A DNA stretch of 64,000 nt from Cervus elaphus (lineage: Eukaryota > Chordata > Mammalia > Artiodactyla > Cervidae), in NCBI RefSeq assembly GCF_910594005.1, contig NC_057834.1:104125650-104189649 (forward strand). Direction: 5' to 3'. Position numbers and translations under genes: made by a program. The stretch's first letter is position 1. Every line of letters begins with the position of its first letter. Shown piece after piece: positions 60,601-64,000 of the stretch. The notes under the pieces are model-generated. The model made no database searches, had not been told where the DNA came from, and saw only the letters and a list, made by a program, of their open reading frames with translations.

Positions 60601-62372
60601 AGTTCAGTTCAGTATAGTCACATAGCCGTGTCCAACTCTTTGCGACCTCATGGACTGTAGCACGCCAGGCTTCACTGTCCATCACCAACTTCTGGAGCCT
60701 ACTCAAACTCATGTCCATTGCATCGGAGATGCCGTCCAGCCATTTCATCCTCTGTCGTCCCCTTCTTCTCCTGTCTTCCATTTTTCCCAGCATCAGAGTC
60801 TTTTCAAATGAGTCAGCTCTTCGCATCAGGTGGCCAAAGTATTGGAGTTTCAGCTTCAGCATCAGTCCTTCCAATGAATACTCAGGACTGATTTCCTTTA
60901 GGATGGGCTGGTTGGACCTCCCTGCAGTCCAAGGAAATTTCAAGTTTCTTCTCTAACACCACAGCTCAAAAACATCAATTTTTCAGTGCTCAACTTTCTT
61001 TATAGTCCAACTCTCACATCCATACATGACTACTAGAGAAACCATTGCTTTGACTGGATGGACCTTTGTTGACAAAGTAATGCCTCTGCTTTTTAATATG
61101 CTATCTAGGTTGGTCATACCTTATCTTCCAAGGAGCAAGTGTCTTGCAATTTCATGACTGCAATCACTGTCTGCAGTGCTTTTTGAGTCCCCCCAATTAA
61201 AGTCTTTCACTGTTTTCATTGTTTCCCCATCTATTTGCCATGAAGTGATGATTCTGGATGCCATGATCTTAGTATTCTGAATGTTGAGTTTCAAGCCAAC
61301 TTTTTCACTCTCCTCTTTCACTTTCATCAAGAGGCCCTTTAATTCTTCACTTTATGCCATAAGGGTGGTTTCATCTGTATATTTGAGGTTATTGATATTT
61401 CTCCTGACAATCTTCATTCCAGTTTGTACTTCATCCAGCCTGGCATTTCGCATGATGTACTCTGTATAAAGTTAAGTAAGCAGGGTGACAAGATACAGCC
61501 TTGATGTACTCCTTTCCTGATTTGGAGCCAGACTGTTTTTCCATATCCACTTCTAACTGTTGTTTCTTCACCCGCATACAGATTTCTCAGGAGGCAGGTT
61601 AGGTGGCCTGTTATTCCCATCTCTTGAAGGATTTTTCACAGTTTGTTGTGATCCACACAGTCAAAGGTTTTGCATAGTCAATAAAAAGGAAGTAGATGTT
61701 TTTCTAGAACTCTCTTGCTTTTTCGATGATACAACGATGTTGGTAATTTGATCTCTGGTTCCTCTGTCTTTTCCAAATCCAGTTTGAACATCTGGAAGTT
61801 CATGGTTCATGTACTGTTGAAGCCTGTCTTGGAGGATTTTGAGCATTACTTTGCTAGCGTGTGAGATGAGTGCAATTGTGCAGTAGTTTGATCATTCTTT
61901 GGAATTGCCTTTCTTTGGGATTGGAATGAAAAATGACCTTTTCCAGTCCTGTGGCCACTGCTGAGTTTTCCAGATTTGCTGACATATTGAGTGCAATACT
62001 TTCACAGCATCATCTTTTAAGGTTTGAAATAGCTCAACTGGAATTCCATCACCTCCACTAGCTTTGTTCGTAGTGATGCTTCCTAAGGCCCAGTTGACTT
62101 CACATTCCAGGATGTCTGGCTCTAGGTGAGAGGTGAGAGGTGAGTGATCACACCATCATGGTTATCTAGGTCATGAAGATCTTTTTTGTATAGTTCTTTG
62201 GTATAGTCTTGCCACTTCTTCTTAATATCTTCTGCTTCTGTTAGGTCCATACCATGTCTGTCCTTTATTGTGCTCATTTTTGCATAAAATATTCCCTTGG
62301 TGTATCTAATTTTCTTGAAAAGATCTCTAGTCTTTCCCATTCTATTGTTTTCCTCTATTTCTTTGGATTGAT
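60601..62372 (-). mobile_element. BovB LINE, 1.8 kb
   Basis: An antisense BovB runs from its 3' tail (cagttcagttcagtatagtc) to the region upstream of the reverse transcriptase. Minus-strand frames at 60599-60943, 61121-61330, 61414-61620 and 62122-62340 are separate pieces with frame breaks. The right boundary is where similarity stops (near ctttggattgatagaag). No target duplication was identified. Confidence 0.88.
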
Positions 62373-62632
62373 AGAAGACAGAGGGTCTTTTCCCCCTGCT
62401 GATATCTCATTTGATGCAATAGAAACTGCTTTCAGTTTTTCACAGTCAAGAAGGGATACAAGACCAAAAAGAGACCCCTTAAATGAAGCAGCAGATGCCA
62501 CTTTTGGCAGCGATACTCACTGACCAGAGAAATGGGGAGAGAAAAATCTGGGCAGAAGGTAAGATTCTAGGGACTCAAGAGAGTGAAGGGTAGCCCTCAT
62601 AAAAGAAACTGTAAGGGAACATGTTATAGTGG
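62373..62632 (+). other. Unassigned sequence before the retroviral remnant
   Basis: It may be a decayed proviral leader or gag region, because it directly precedes gag-pol-like sequence in the same orientation. No diagnostic motif was found. Confidence 0.3.
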
Positions 62633-64000
62633 GTGCCCAGCGGTGCTTACTCTAAGACAAGAAGGTCATTGAAAAAAAATTTGTCCCAGCATAAAAAAAG
62701 GAAGCAGAAGAGGAAGAGAAATCATTCTTCATGCTGGAAACAAGAGAGAGTGACAGAGCAAAGAAGGCTGGGGAGTTCACTTGGGGAAACATGCTCCATC
62801 CTACTTCCCACCAGGAGTGCCAGGTCGCCCTTTTGGGGAGAAACAAACAAGTTGACTTTGTTATTGGTACTGGAGCTACTTGTTCTTTTCTGAACACAAG
62901 TTAACTATTAATCCAAAAAAGCGCCATGGCAAGAGGAGTTTCCAGAAAACCTCTCCAAAAACTGTTTTTGCAACCCCTAGAATGTCAGATTGAGGCTCCT
63001 AACTTAAACGCAATTGTATATACATGCCACAGAGCCCAGTCTCATTGGGGTGAGCTGTATTATGCTAAAATGACTTTCACTTATGGAAGACTGGATAAAG
63101 AGGTACCAGTGAAACAAGCCTGTGCCCTGCAGGCAGCCATCCTGTTAAGGGATGGAGCCACTAGCATCCCTGAAGACATCCTGCATCAGGGAAGCCTGAG
63201 AGCATAGGCTTATTAGACGGCAGGTACAGCAAGGAAGGCCAGAGCAGTAAAGCTGAAACTGAAACCGTATGCTCAGGCTCTGAGCTTAAGGCAATACCCT
63301 TTAAAGGAGCAAGCAAAACAGGGATCCAACCTTTGATAAATTGACTTTTTGAAATACCAGCTTATTTGCCTCCCTCAGTCACCATACGGACTTCCCATGT
63401 GGCACTAGTGGTTAGAATCTGCCTGCCAATGCAGGTAACATAAGAGACATAACTTGGATTCCTGGGTCGGGAAGATCCCATAGAGGCAGGCATGGCAACC
63501 CACTCCAGTATTCTTGTTTGGAGAATTCAATGGACAGAGGAGTCTGGCAGACTACAGTCCCTAGGGTTGCAAAGAATCAGACATGACTGAAAGTGACTTA
63601 GCACACAGTCACCATATAGTACTCCCATCCTGCCTTGGGCCTGATTAATGTTTCCTTGGGAGATCCAGACATCAAGGTCTTCACAGATGGAAGTAGTTTC
63701 ATGAACCTTGAAAAATGAAAGAGCAGATACATGCTGATAACCTTGCAGGAGATTCTAGGAGTAGCACCTTTGTTTTCATGTACTTAGCCCAAAAAGTTAA
63801 ACTATTGCTCTCACTTGACTTTTACATGTCCCTAAAGATAAGATAGGTAATACCTTTAACGATTCAAAATGTCTTTTCAGTTGTGAATGCATATGGGGCA
63901 ATGTGGAAAGATAGATCGCTTACTTCTGAAGAAAAGAAATCAAACATGCCCCCAGGAAGTTTTGAAACTGCTAGACACAGTGCTCAAGCCAAAGGAGATG
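62633..64000 (+). pseudogene. Decayed class I (gamma-like) endogenous retrovirus gag-pol remnant, runs off the right edge
   Basis: Four recognisable pieces lie in collinear order. A Lys/Arg-rich tract at 62633-62893 suits the end of gag. A protease-like motif VDFVIGTGAT lies at 62851-62880, where the catalytic Asp of the usual D-T-G-A is Gly. A TAA at 62902 is followed by a 93-codon frame (62926-63207) that starts with protease-like sequence (KLFLQPLECQIEAPN). A short reverse-transcriptase N-terminal tract (LRQYPLKEQAKQG) lies near 63287-63325, then a frameshift. RNase H-like sequence follows from KVFTDGSS (63674-63697), with an early stop. Most of the reverse transcriptase is missing. The copy cannot encode a functional enzyme. 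Confidence 0.8.
63387..63605 (+). mobile_element. Bov-tA SINE inserted in the retroviral remnant
   Basis: A sense SINE is flanked by perfect CAGTCACCATA at 63376-63386 and 63606-63616. It lies between the reverse-transcriptase and RNase H remnants. Confidence 0.95.

Noticed and set aside
62926..63207. 93-codon frame as a possible domesticated retroviral gene
   Set aside because: It has no upstream coding context, is preceded by an in-frame stop within the protease-like region, and the rest of pol is decayed. It is listed only as part of the remnant.

Overview
The window is nuclear DNA from a ruminant. The basis is its repeat content: BovB (RTE) LINE copies, tRNA-derived Bov-tA/BovA SINEs, CHR-type SINEs, ruminant L1 fragments and ruminant-type endogenous retroviral LTRs. 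It fits cattle or a close relative, but the sequence alone does not fix the species.

There is one recognisable host gene. The last three coding exons of KANK4 (KN motif and ankyrin repeat domains 4) lie on the + strand at 1823-1965, 5365-5565 and 10482-10586. They encode the C-terminal ankyrin repeats and the stop codon. Their introns hold MIR, L2, L1M and MER20 relics and a few ruminant SINEs. The 3' UTR follows from 10587, with no AATAAA in the first kilobase and one ATTAAA at 11272.

The remaining 53 kb downstream of KANK4 is gene-poor and built mostly of mobile elements. Its main structural feature is an old inverted duplication. The segment at about 11.75-23.37 kb is repeated in reverse at about 34.72-42.49 kb, at roughly 85% identity by eye. 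Each copy was later hit by different BovB and SINE insertions, so the sister copy preserves the empty site. Copy 1 carries a three-part rearranged BovB (19019-22901). Copy 2 carries a 2.2 kb BovB (39353-41522) and a double SINE insertion that has three copies of its target site.

Between the two arms (23.4-34.7 kb) lie an LTR-like relic split by a BovB fragment, an L1 3' end, CHR and Bov-tA SINEs, an antisense solo LTR joined to an antisense L1 5'-UTR fragment, and a second solo LTR. From 42.5 kb onward there are L2/MIR relics, SINEs, a 2.6 kb BovB (45563-48199), an opposed pair of BovB copies (50648-52547), a retroviral LTR (53236-54026), two further BovB copies, and a decayed class I/gamma-like retroviral gag-pol remnant (about 62.63-64.0 kb) that runs off the right edge. 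No complete protein-coding gene other than the KANK4 tail is supported. A weak candidate spliced transcript is noted near 54.6-55.55 kb.
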